Shown here piece after piece: positions 9,991 to 16,550 of a stretch of DNA of 23,022 nt. Made by a program: the position numbers and the translations under genes. The DNA comes from Paramacrobiotus metropolitanus (Eukaryota; Tardigrada; Eutardigrada; Parachela; Macrobiotidae). Where the stretch lies: NCBI RefSeq assembly GCF_019649055.1, contig NW_026570649.1:1-23022 (forward strand), written 5' to 3'. A model generated the notes under the pieces. It saw only the letters and a list, made by a program, of their open reading frames with translations, ran no database searches and was not told the origin of the DNA. How positions within the stretch are numbered: the first letter of the stretch is position 1; the number at the start of each line of letters is the position of its first letter.

Positions 9991-10523
9991 AACGGCATGG
10001 CACCAGAAATGCTACCGTCGTCTATTTTCTGCCCGAAACGGCGAACAAGGTCCTCCTGGTCTGATTTCTTCTTGGGGGCGGGCGGGAGCGGCATCGGGGG
10101 TAGTTCGGTTCCGCGATCATAGGCGCCCAAGTTTCGCTTCACAACTGTAGCCAAAGATTCTGTACGGTCGGATTTGGCTTTGGGCGGAGCACGGAGAGCG
10201 GTGGGGGCAAAGGAGAACAGCTTCTCCCGGGATGGCCTATCGTTCTTGCTGGCAACCTGCTGCAGCGCTGTCCTGAGTGAATCTCTCGCCGTGGTGCGAG
10301 CTCCGTGTGGGATCCGCCGCATTACACGCTCCTTCGACGGCCTAAAACTTTTCGGCGGGGGTGGCGTTGGAGCTGCTCCTGTCGCATTATCAGCAGTGCC
10401 AGGAGAGACAGGTGGAGGCCCGGAATCGACTGGGCGCAAGGGACACTTCTTCTTATGTCCGGTGAGGCCTCCTCCTCTGCAATACAGTTTCCTGCAATAC
10501 GGGCAAGGGACTTTGTTGCTCAT
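9966..10523 (-). pseudogene. LINE N-terminus with C2HC zinc finger
   Basis: The first in-frame ATG is at 10523-10521. Soon after comes CPYCRKLYCRGGGLTGHKKKC, that is C-x2-C-x12-H-x3-C, a zinc finger of C2H2 spacing with Cys as last ligand, matching the DNA-binding N-terminal fingers of R2-like LINEs. A Pro-rich linker (PTPPPPK) and basic segments follow. The frame stops at 9966 because of a shift around 9980; the RT continues in another frame. Confidence 0.78.
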
Positions 10524-10597
10524 TCTGAAAAGCTTCCTGTATTTTGCCAAAAATTTGCCGCCTTCTGGTTGGCTTACAATGTAGGACTAAATCTCTA

Positions 10598-10610
10598 CAA
10601 TCATCATCCT
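10598..10610. repeat. Right target-site duplication of the LINE
   Basis: CAATCATCATCCT is an exact copy of 7590-7602. It lies about 75 bp upstream of the LINE's first ATG, so the insertion retains a short 5' UTR and may be close to full length. Confidence 0.85.
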
Positions 10611-11239
10611 TGTCTTTTGCAAAATTTTTTATAGCTGATGTGCAGAAAAGTATGGAAATGAGCTCGACGAACTCGGCTCACACCCAGAAACAGGATACCA
10701 GAAGCACACTAGCGAAGGACATACCGGAGTGCAAGATCGGACGACAATAATAGAACATGGCGAGAAATAAAAAGTGCTCTCAAAGGGGAAAAAGAAGGCA
10801 AAATGCTCGGGCCTGAGCTAGAAGATCGGGTTGCGGCCAGCACAAAAGGGAGATCGTCACATACGATGTCCGAACGAGCCTTGAAGCGGGCTTACAAGGA
10901 AGGAAAATTAGGATGTCAATACACCAACAACAACAAACTAATTTACTACCTGCCGAAACTGTTACGGAAGCCCAGACTTAAAATGGATTTGAATGCGTGG
11001 AAGAAAGCCATCACGGATGCAGCAATGGATGGTACTGGACGAACAAACGGAGTTTCATGGAGTGACCTTTCGAACTACATGGCCGTCCAATATAAGCTGG
11101 GAGAATGAAATATTGAAAAGACAAAGAATGGATCCGAAACGCCGTTGAAAGCCTGATTACGGACGAGGCACTTGAGATCAAAAGTGATAAGCGAATTGAT
11201 TTTAAGGCGTACGATCCACTGGCAAACAGAGCCGAGTAA
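10611..11239 (+). pseudogene. ORF-X C-terminal part
   Basis: Coding-like sequence resumes after the LINE: a hydrophilic DVQKSMEM...TQKQDT piece (10640-10749), then from about 10750 an open frame running to the stop at 11108. It includes SERALKRAYKEGKLGCQY, NNKLIYYLPKLLRKPRLKMD and an amphipathic LNAWKKAITDAAMDG. After a frameshift near 11110 a helical segment (IRNAVESLITDEALEIK) ends at TAA 11237-11239. The family is not recognised. The mix of basic and amphipathic helices would suit a nucleic-acid-binding or capsid protein, but nothing proves that. A TGACCTTT word is at 11063-11070. Confidence 0.45.
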
Positions 11240-11850
11240 ACGCGATGCGAGTAGCATGCAGCGAATAACGAACCACTGCATACTACGGAGATGAAATCAG
11301 TTTAATTAAACGAAAGTGAAAGAAAAGTCATGCGAAAACGTTGAAATGAGAGGTCAACTTAACTTAGCGAACGTGCTAAATACGAACGGTCACCGTATTG
11401 CAAATAGGCGAATGAGCTTAGTTATAGTTACGTGGAATGGTCACCACGTTACGGTAGAGAAAAAAGTCACAGGAGCTAGCAAAGTCTCATCTCAGTACGG
11501 GAATAGCCTAGTTAGGCGTAAAAACCATTAGAACGGATGAATGTTTTTCGTGTTTTTGGAATTACAGATTATGTGGAAGATTCCTTCCGGAATCTGGTTA
11601 TTATTTTGAGAAAGTCAGTGGGCCAACCGGCTGTCGCTGCTTAGTATTGTTTTGAGGCCATTTAACAACCAAGATCCACTATTTTGCTCGCCGCAAAGTT
11701 GTTTGTTTGAAATGATCAGAAGGATCACCAGAGTTTTCGTTTTTTCTTAAGCACGAGGAAGGTTGCTACCGAGATGACCTTTCAGTTTTAGCGTAACGGC
11801 TTAAAATTCCCGCTTCCTGGCTCTCGCTCGCATCGCTTGTTGCTTGCACT
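11240..11850. other. Noncoding stretch upstream of the SAP-like ORF
   Basis: No domain-bearing frame was found; the open frame at 11316-11531 has no recognisable feature. A perfect 7-bp hairpin, AGATTCC-TTCC-GGAATCT, lies at 11578-11595. A TGACCTTT word is at 11775-11782. From about 11815 the sequence becomes more G+C- and pyrimidine-rich, leading into the small ORF. It may be 3' UTR or LTR sequence of the ORF-X element, or the U3 part of the next element's LTR. Confidence 0.4.
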
Positions 11851-12012
11851 ATGGCTTTTGCATACTTGGATATTCTCAAGAAGCTGCCCCGCGCTGACCT
11901 GGAGCAACTGCTGACAGCGGCCAAGTTACCCACCGATGGTGAAGAAAAGGCTGACCTGGCGCGACGCTACTTCGATCACGTCCAAAAGGCCTGTGAGGGG
12001 AGGGATCACTAG
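11851..12012 (+). CDS. 53-aa SAP-like small ORF
   Basis: A short ORF of 53 codons starts at an ATG with A at -3 and G at +4, a strong eukaryotic start context, and ends TAG. The peptide opens MAFAYLDILKKLPR and continues with ADLEQLLTAAKLP, TDGEEKADLARRYFDHV. This resembles the SAP helix-turn-helix (about 35 residues, hydrophobic helix, Leu-Pro/Gly turn, Lys-Ala-Asp/Glu-Leu second helix), a DNA/chromatin-binding fold. Codons are richer in G+C (CTG, GCC, GAC) than the neighbouring A-rich element, and GCTGACCTGG occurs twice. GTGAG at 11993-11997 could be a splice donor, so this could be a 5' exon. It might be a captured host exon, a retroelement leader ORF or chance. No search could be run. 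Confidence 0.45.
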   Translation: MAFAYLDILKKLPRADLEQLLTAAKLPTDGEEKADLARRYFDHVQKACEGRDH

Positions 12013-12204
12013 CGTTTACGCCTAAGGCGCTAGGCGCTACGCCGATGGATTACGTGTCTGTGTTGCGTCTCGCTTCTGATTGGCTTGCGTTTTGTTAGTG
12101 GGCGCGGCATAGCGCACGTGCTGCTCAGTGTTAATTTGGCTCTACGATTTGATCGAGCTGCCGATCAAAGTTGATTTTATGTGGTCCAGACTTTTCATCT
12201 TCGC

Positions 12205-12342
12205 TATTAAAAGTCAGCAATTAGCGGTGCGACGTCTTGTGTTTCCCGTTCTGTCCAGATCGCATTGCTCACCCACAGGATCTATCCCGTTTAGGTCTTG
12301 TCCCTGGATCCATTCTGGATCTAGCATTAGATTGTAGCAGAG
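12205..12342 (+). promoter_or_regulatory. Possible LTR promoter and tRNA-iMet-like primer site
   Basis: A TATA-like TATTAAAAG lies at 12205-12213. About 120 bp further, TTGTAGCAGAG (12332-12342) differs at one position from TGGTAGCAGAG, the complement of the end of animal initiator-Met tRNA, a common retroelement primer. The spacing would fit a short R-U5. However, no CA dinucleotide directly precedes the site, the match weakens after 11 bases, and the second LTR needed for proof is outside the window. Confidence 0.22.
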
Positions 12343-12524
12343 CCGACAGCGGTTCTCTGATTTGAGTTGACTGGATCTGAATTGATTTGATTTGTGTCAG
12401 GCATATTTGGCCTGTTATTTGACGTGTTATCCGTGACCAGTAAGGCACAGGTCTGTCCAACAGCAAAGCGCAACACCACAGGCGGTGCAAGTTCCTCATC
12501 GGACGCGGATTACCAGCCTTGTTT

Positions 12525-12631
12525 TCGGTGCAGAGTCTTCAGCGAAGACCTGTACTGTTGCAAGGACTGTGAAAGAGTTCAAGAGTTCAGTCGGCAGTGT
12601 TCCTCGGTGTAGAGTCTTCAGCGAAGACCTA
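12525..12631. repeat. Direct repeat carrying a GTCTTC-AGC-GAAGAC hairpin
   Basis: A unit of about 30 bp, TCGGTG[CT]AGAGTCTTC followed by AGCGAAGACCT, occurs at 12525-12551 and 12604-12630, 79 bp apart. Each copy contains GTCTTC-AGC-GAAGAC, a perfect 6-bp stem with a 3-nt loop. In one frame both copies give the peptide CRVFSEDL, in the first case within a Cys-rich run (CFRC, then CCKDC). Confidence 0.7.
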
Positions 12632-13338
12632 CACTGGTATGCACTATCAGCAAGTTCAGCGAATCCTAAGCCGTGGGTCACAAGCGACGAAGCGCGGAAA
12701 GGGGCGCACGGAGAAGAACAGATCAGACTCCTCCAAACTGGCAGTAGAGCACCACTACTGTTGCTACGGCAGTCAGCCGGCACAGTGGCTGACCAAAAGC
12801 GTGCGGCACAACCGCTACGGAGAAGCGGCAACGCGGGAGCGGATTGTTGAGAAGAAATTGGATTATTTGAATCATTTTCCCGTGGAACGGACGGTCAACA
12901 GGTAGAAAACCGTTATTAATTACGGGATTGGTTAGCTGGTAAAATTGGCAATTTTCATTGGCCCGTACTGAACTGAGCACAGACGTAGGCGGAGTTTTGC
13001 ACACGGTGCGAATGTCTGGCCGTTGACCGTGACCGTCGTTATAAATGTTAAATGCTTTATCGTGATTGGTCGGTTATCTGAGCTGTGATTGGGCGAAATT
13101 TAAACTGAGTAAATTGAACTAGCTGACTAATAGGAAGGAAGTAAACAATGTGACTGAGGATTTTCCGTTGAACTGGAGCTGTAATATGGATTTTGATTTG
13201 AGATCAGATATCTGAACTGGAAAGTGACTTTTTAACTTGAGCTGAGCAGGAAAGTGACCTCTAAGACCAAAAGCTGACCTTTGACTTTAAAAAGTGACCT
13301 TTACCAGCAAGTTGGAACTGATTTATATGACCTTTTAA

Positions 13339-13943
13339 GTGACCACGGCGCTCGAACGGAAAGATAAAGAATGGCAACAGACAGTCCACCAGAAGACACA
13401 AGAGATCATCAAACTCAACACGGAGTTGATCGATATGACCCAAACGGTAATGACAGGGGAGGATGAGCTCACCCAGACGAAAAATCAGCTGAAAGCAGCA
13501 TCCGATGAATACGCAAAATTGGAAAGAAATGTGACCCAGTTGGCGGAACACATAAAAAAAGTGGAGAACGATACTGAAAAGGTCGTTCAGGAGAAAACGT
13601 TCCAACTACACCAACACATGTTAAAGGTCAACCAAGAAAATCAGAACTTGAAAACCGAGAAGGAGGAACTCCAATTGGAAATCAGACCTCATCGAAGATG
13701 AGAATAAGGCGCTTAATATGTCCAACAAGCATAAGGATGAACAGCTCCTGCAATTCGGGGTCAAGACGGCAAGCAACGGTGGAATCACCGCCGCCCAGTT
13801 ACAGTAAAGCAAACGAAACGGGCACGGGCAAAAGCTTCCACTTTGAAATGCCGCTACGAACTGGTACCGGTAAAGGAAGTATTAAAACGGAACGAAACGG
13901 AGAAAAGGTCGATGAGGACAAAGAGCAGCTGTCAGATGGCTAA
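13339..13943 (+). pseudogene. Gag N-terminal coiled-coil region
   Basis: A Glu/Lys/Gln-rich frame (13339-13701) shows clear heptad character, for example KDKEWQQTVHQKTQEIIKL and AKLERNVTQLAEHIKKVEND. It predicts a long coiled coil suited to Gag self-association. There is no ATG at the left end; the first in-frame ATG is near 13435, and a TAA precedes 13339, so the true start (or an upstream exon) is unknown. Shifts near 13690 and 13780 lead to Ser/Pro- and Gly/Thr-rich sequence ending at 13943. Assignment to Gag rests on position just before the capsid domain. Confidence 0.6.
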
Positions 13944-13981
13944 CCACATACAAGTCGGGGTGATCCTTCTCAGTTTCCCCC

Positions 13982-14822
13982 ACACACATTGAAACGAACG
14001 TATTCATTGATGAAGGGCGACGAGGCAGACCCTCTAGTCAGCAAGAGCGTCCAAGGAAATCCCGCTATGCAAAGGCGAAACGTAATGTGAACGATAACGA
14101 AAGCAGTGAAGAAGAAGAAGATCCGAGAGGGGGTTTCGCATTAGCAAAGGCACTTAATTCTATGGCCCGGAAAACGCCGCTCGTGACCTTTGACGGCAGT
14201 CGCGACACCGTGAATGGTCGGACAAGACTGGTAAAAGATACCCAGAAAACTTATCAGCTCACCGACGATCAAATCATGATCGAGATAGCCAGTGCGGTGA
14301 AAGGTCTTGCCAAAACCTGGTTCGAAGGCGAAAAGGATATCGCATCAGAGGACGGAATTAAATATTCAGTGGCCGAATGGATGGAAAAGTTCAAAGATGA
14401 ATACGGTGACCGAGATGAAGAAGGTTTAGGCTTACGCGAGCTACGCAAGGAAATTCGAACTCGGAAAGGAATCGCTTGACCAGTATTATCAAGCGATGAT
14501 GCGATTCAAAGCTAAGAGAATCATTACTGAAAAACAGGCAGTGGGTTTCTTAATTGAAGGATGCAGAGCGGATAATGAACTCTACAAGGCATTGCGTACA
14601 CAAAAGTGCAGAACGCCAACCGATGTAAAGGACTTCTTCAGACATTGGGCAACGGGAGAAGAAAAGTACAAGGCACTGAAAGGTCAACGTAACCAAGATT
14701 ATGTGATGATTCGTTCAGGCCAAGTTGCAAATGTGCCACAACAGAGAATGGCAGCTGCACCAATTCAGCAGCCGGTTGAATACCGTGTGGAGACACAGTC
14801 AGAGAGGTCACGAAAAAGTTGA
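13982..14822 (+). pseudogene. Gag capsid-like domain
   Basis: An Arg/Ser-rich linker and an acidic ESSEEEED stretch precede PLVTFDGSRDTVNG and DDQIMIEIASAVKGLAKTWF, then VAEWMEKFKDEYGDRDE. The A-x-x-W-F then W-x-x-F pattern matches the retrotransposon Gag capsid family. After a one-base shift near 14468 the next frame (to 14822) has ESLDQYYQAMMRFKAK and VGFLIEGCRADNELYKAL, the second half of that fold. The shift and the stop at about 14477 inactivate it. No start codon is evident for the whole, which presumably belongs to the coiled-coil ORF upstream. Confidence 0.75.
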
Positions 14823-15654
14823 CCTTTATCGACAGTCAAACTGTACAGCCAATTACGTACGCAATGGCAGCGGCGATACAGGCGGCGGCTCAAATGAAAC
14901 CGGCACCACAGAATGTGGCTCCACTAGCACCACAAAATGTGGCCCCCTTGAATGTTGGATTACCACAACAAGGATTGGGCAACAGAAATTTCGGTGGAAA
15001 TGGATATGGAAACGGAAATTGGAACGGAGGTCAGGGAAACTTCCAGAATCAAGGCCAAGGTCAAGGCTACTTCCAGCCGAACAGAGGAAACCAGAACACT
15101 TATCAGCAGCAACAAGGGTCAGGAACAGAATTCAAGTTTCAGTTGATCGACGGATGGGTGGCAAACGGTGTACAGATGTGTCAACACTGCATGTACGGAA
15201 ACCACCAGACGCAAGGATGCAAATTTGCCAACACAATCCACCGGACCAGAACCCGAATCTATTTGCCTTTAGTGAATGGCAACGGTTGCGCAACCTTGGT
15301 GGTTGGCGCCAAGCAGTGGCAAATGGATATGACCTCATTGCTCAGTGGTGTCAAGTCAAGGCGGTCTTCCAAAATCAGAACGGAAACGGGAATTACGGAA
15401 ACGGAAATGGCGGTGGCCAGAATAATGGTGGCTACGGCCGTATTGGCTTTGGCCGCGGCGGCTTCAGAGGAAGGGGCAGAGGCTTCGGCCGCGGAAACAT
15501 CCGAGGCGGTGGAAATGGAGGTGGCCAATACGATAACGGCGTAGGACAGAACCCAAACCCGGTAAATGACGGCGGACAAGGAAACTCGCAAGGAAATGTG
15601 CAGGGCGCGCAACAAGGTGGGGCGCCGGTTCAGGGAAACGGACAAGATCAGTAG
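14780..15654 (+). pseudogene. Gag nucleocapsid: zinc knuckle and Gly-rich tail
   Basis: A Gln/Pro/Asn/Gly-rich segment (repeated APQNVAPL) leads to a perfect CCHC zinc knuckle, C-x2-C-x4-H-x4-C, encoded at 15179-15220 (CQHCMYGNHQTQGC). The frame changes near 15235. It then reads SEWQRLRNL, NGNGNYGNGNGGG and an Arg/Gly-rich GRGGFRGRGRGFGRG run, ending at TAG 15652-15654. Knuckle plus RGG-like tail fits an RNA-packaging nucleocapsid. The last codons overlap the -1 frameshift cassette described separately. Confidence 0.8.
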
Positions 15655-15675
15655 GCGCCGGTGAGCCTACTGATC
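15633..15675 (+). promoter_or_regulatory. -1 programmed frameshift signal at the end of gag
   Basis: GGGAAAC at 15633-15639 is an X-XXY-YYZ slippery heptamer in the correct phase: gag reads GGA (15634-15636) and AAC (15637-15639). After a 6-nt spacer comes a perfect 11-bp stem, GATCAGTAGGC (15646-15656) and GCCTACTGATC (15665-15675), with the 8-nt loop GCCGGTGA. The gag stop TAG (15652-15654) lies inside the 5' arm. Slipping back one base enters the frame that is open through 16550. Heptamer, phase, spacer and stem all agree with known retroviral signals. Confidence 0.75.
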
Positions 15676-16550
15676 GGCCCGACCCTAAACCACCGGATAA
15701 AAGGGAAACGGAAAGGTCACCACTGCAGAATGATACTGCAGTGAAAGCGACGAATGGAACGGCTATATGGATGCCGCCACAGCAAAATGAAACGGCTATA
15801 AGGATGCCGTCACAACAGCAAAAAGAGACAGCTATAAGGATGCTGTCAGCCCAAAAAGGAAGTGGAGCGGTTATAAGAATACCGCAACAGCAGCAGCCAA
15901 ATGGAGCGGTTATAAGGATACCGTCACAGCAGCTGAATCAAAAATCACCGCAGAATGGTACTGCAAGTAGAAATGTTCAAGTGGGCAAAAGGTCACCGCG
16001 GAATGTTACTGTGAGTGGAAACGCGCAACGGGACCAAAGGTCACCGCAGAATGGTACTGCGAGTGGGACTTGTCGTGACGGTAGCGCGACAGTACAAAAA
16101 GTGCGGCCAAATGAAAGGTCACCGTATTGCAGCGAAGAAGTGTTAGTGCAACGACGCGCACAACGAAATGCGAAGATCCAACAAGCGCTGCTGAACCAGA
16201 AGAACTCGCAGAATGGCACTGCGCAAGAAGAAAATGAGCAACACGCAAAATTTCGGAAATACTTGGCAGAAAACGAGAAAGCGAATGACCAAAGGTCACC
16301 ACCGCAGCAGAATACTGCGAACGGACAGCAACCGGATGCAAAGCCATGTTCCAATTGCCGTGTAATTGGAACAGGATATACGGAAACGGAGATTCGACCA
16401 AGATTTTGCAATTGCTTGGAAGATGAAAACGCAGAGCAGAATGCCACAACGGGCACCAAAGACAAAAAGCCACCTTCCATAGGAAAGGTTCAAGTGAAGG
16501 TCACGGAGCAAGTGCGAACGTTAAAGGTCACGGCGACAGCGTCGTGTTGA
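15633..16550 (+). CDS. Repeat-rich pro-region ORF after the frameshift
   Basis: The -1 frame is open from the slippery site to TGA 16548-16550 (about 305 codons) and needs no start codon of its own. It begins Pro/Asp-rich (EPTDRPDPKPPDK). Then come five 11-13-residue repeats of the type T/A-A/V-I-R-M/I-P-x-Q-Q (15753-15930), and 16-residue repeats around [KR]SPQNGTAS with an exact 48-bp DNA period (about 15935-16083). The rest is Gln/Asn/Arg-rich with CSNC and a distant C-x-C (near 16350-16410). No enzyme domain is seen. It may be a flexible Gag-Pro linker. The nucleotide-level stem-loops here may matter more than the peptide. An intact frame in a decayed element is notable. Confidence 0.6.
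   Translation, partial: GKRTRSVGAGEPTDRPDPKPPDKRETERSPLQNDTAVKATNGTAIWMPPQQNETAIRMPSQQQKETAIRMLSAQKGSGAVIRIPQQQQPNGAVIRIPSQQLNQKSPQNGTASRNVQVGKRSPRNVTVSGNAQRDQRSPQNGTASGTCRDGSATVQKVRPNERSPYCSEEVLVQRRAQRNAKIQQALLNQKNSQNGTAQEENEQHAKFRKYLAENEKANDQRSPPQQNTANGQQPDAKPCSNCRVIGTGYTETEIRPRFCNCLEDENAEQNATTGTKDKKPPSIGKVQVKVTEQVRTLKVTATASC
15760..15923 (+). repeat. Five stem-loops with constant TATAAGGAT loop
   Basis: Loops lie at 15764-15772, 15797-15805, 15833-15841, 15872-15880 and 15911-15919 (TATATGGAT, TATAAGGAT twice, TATAAGAAT, TATAAGGAT). Stems are CGGC/GCCG, ACGGC/GCCGT, GACAGC/GCTGTC, GCGGT/ACCGC and CGGT/ACCG. Stem bases change in pairs: C-G to T-A next to the loop, and G-C to A-T two positions further out, so pairing is kept in every unit. 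Confidence 0.75.
15935..16083 (+). repeat. 48-bp tandem repeat, three units
   Basis: TCACCG words at 15945, 15993 and 16041 are exactly 48 bp apart, and the surrounding sequence matches unit by unit: the AAAGGTCACCG word (AAAATCACCG in the first unit), then a hairpin with AATGGTA-type loop, then AGTGGAA or a close variant. It encodes 16-residue repeats. Confidence 0.8.

Larger units (their letters stand above)
7603..10597 (-). mobile_element. LINE with restriction-like endonuclease (R2/NeSL-like type)
   Basis: A roughly 3.0-kb antisense non-LTR retrotransposon bounded by a perfect 13-bp target-site duplication. Its single ORF reads in the order C2HC zinc finger, RT, CCHC motif, PD-(D/E)XK-type endonuclease, which is the layout of early-branching LINEs such as the R2, NeSL and CRE groups. 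The ORF is broken by about five frameshifts, so this copy cannot move by itself. The element is richer in G+C than its surroundings and contains no AAAGGTCA word, unlike the sequence on both sides. Its 3' UTR is only about 74 bp and has AATAAA (complement at 7612-7617) without a long poly(A) tail. It interrupted ORF-X, so it is younger than that relic. Confidence 0.88.
12013..13338. other. Leader or LTR-like stretch without a clear gene
   Basis: It opens with a CpG-rich repeat (AGGCGCTAGGCGCTA, 12025-12039). Further on it holds a TATTAAAAG box, a sequence like a tRNA-iMet primer site, two copies of a hairpin repeat, and overlapping open frames (12394-12612, 12485-12850, 12597-12905) with Cys-rich or Ser/Arg-rich peptides but no known domain. 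From 13200 to 13338 the word TGACC recurs about six times, three of them as TGACCTTT. It is best read as the untranslated leader (and perhaps LTR) of the downstream Gypsy element, with uncertain limits. Confidence 0.4.
15721..16319 (+). repeat. Six stem-loops with 7-nt AATGGTA-type loops
   Basis: Stems and loops: CACTGCAG/CTGCAGTG with AATGATA (15721-15743); GCAG/CTGC with AATGGTA (15950-15964); CGCGG/CTGTG with AATGTTA (15997-16013, two G-U pairs); CGCAG/CTGCG with AATGGTA (16045-16061), AATGGCA (16207-16223) and CAGAATA (16303-16319). In four of the six the word AAAGGTCACC directly precedes the stem. Confidence 0.7.

Noticed and set aside
12394-12612. Cys-rich peptide (CFRC, CCKDC) as a zinc-finger gene
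   Set aside because: The Cys pattern fits no known finger, and part of it comes from the duplicated hairpin repeat; kept only as a note in the leader region.
13786-13806. PPPSY, resembling a PPxY late-budding motif in gag
   Set aside because: It lies right at a frame change, and the alternative frame is equally plausible there, so the motif may not be translated.
14725-15130. Long sense frame beginning MQMCHNREW
   Set aside because: Its first half is a shadow of the nucleocapsid segment in another frame; only the part after about 15235 reads as true gag, so I did not call it from its first Met.
15703-15709. Another GGGAAAC downstream of the gag stop
   Set aside because: It is out of phase for gag and lies beyond the stop, so it cannot serve as the slippery site.
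15721-16319. CRISPR-like array (regular hairpin repeats)
   Set aside because: Repeats are coding, spacers are related to each other, units are imperfect, and the context is a eukaryotic retrotransposon.
15977-16511. Three overlapping antisense frames rich in Phe, Cys and Ser
   Set aside because: They are reverse reads of the repeat-rich sense ORF; low stop frequency follows from its composition and repeats.
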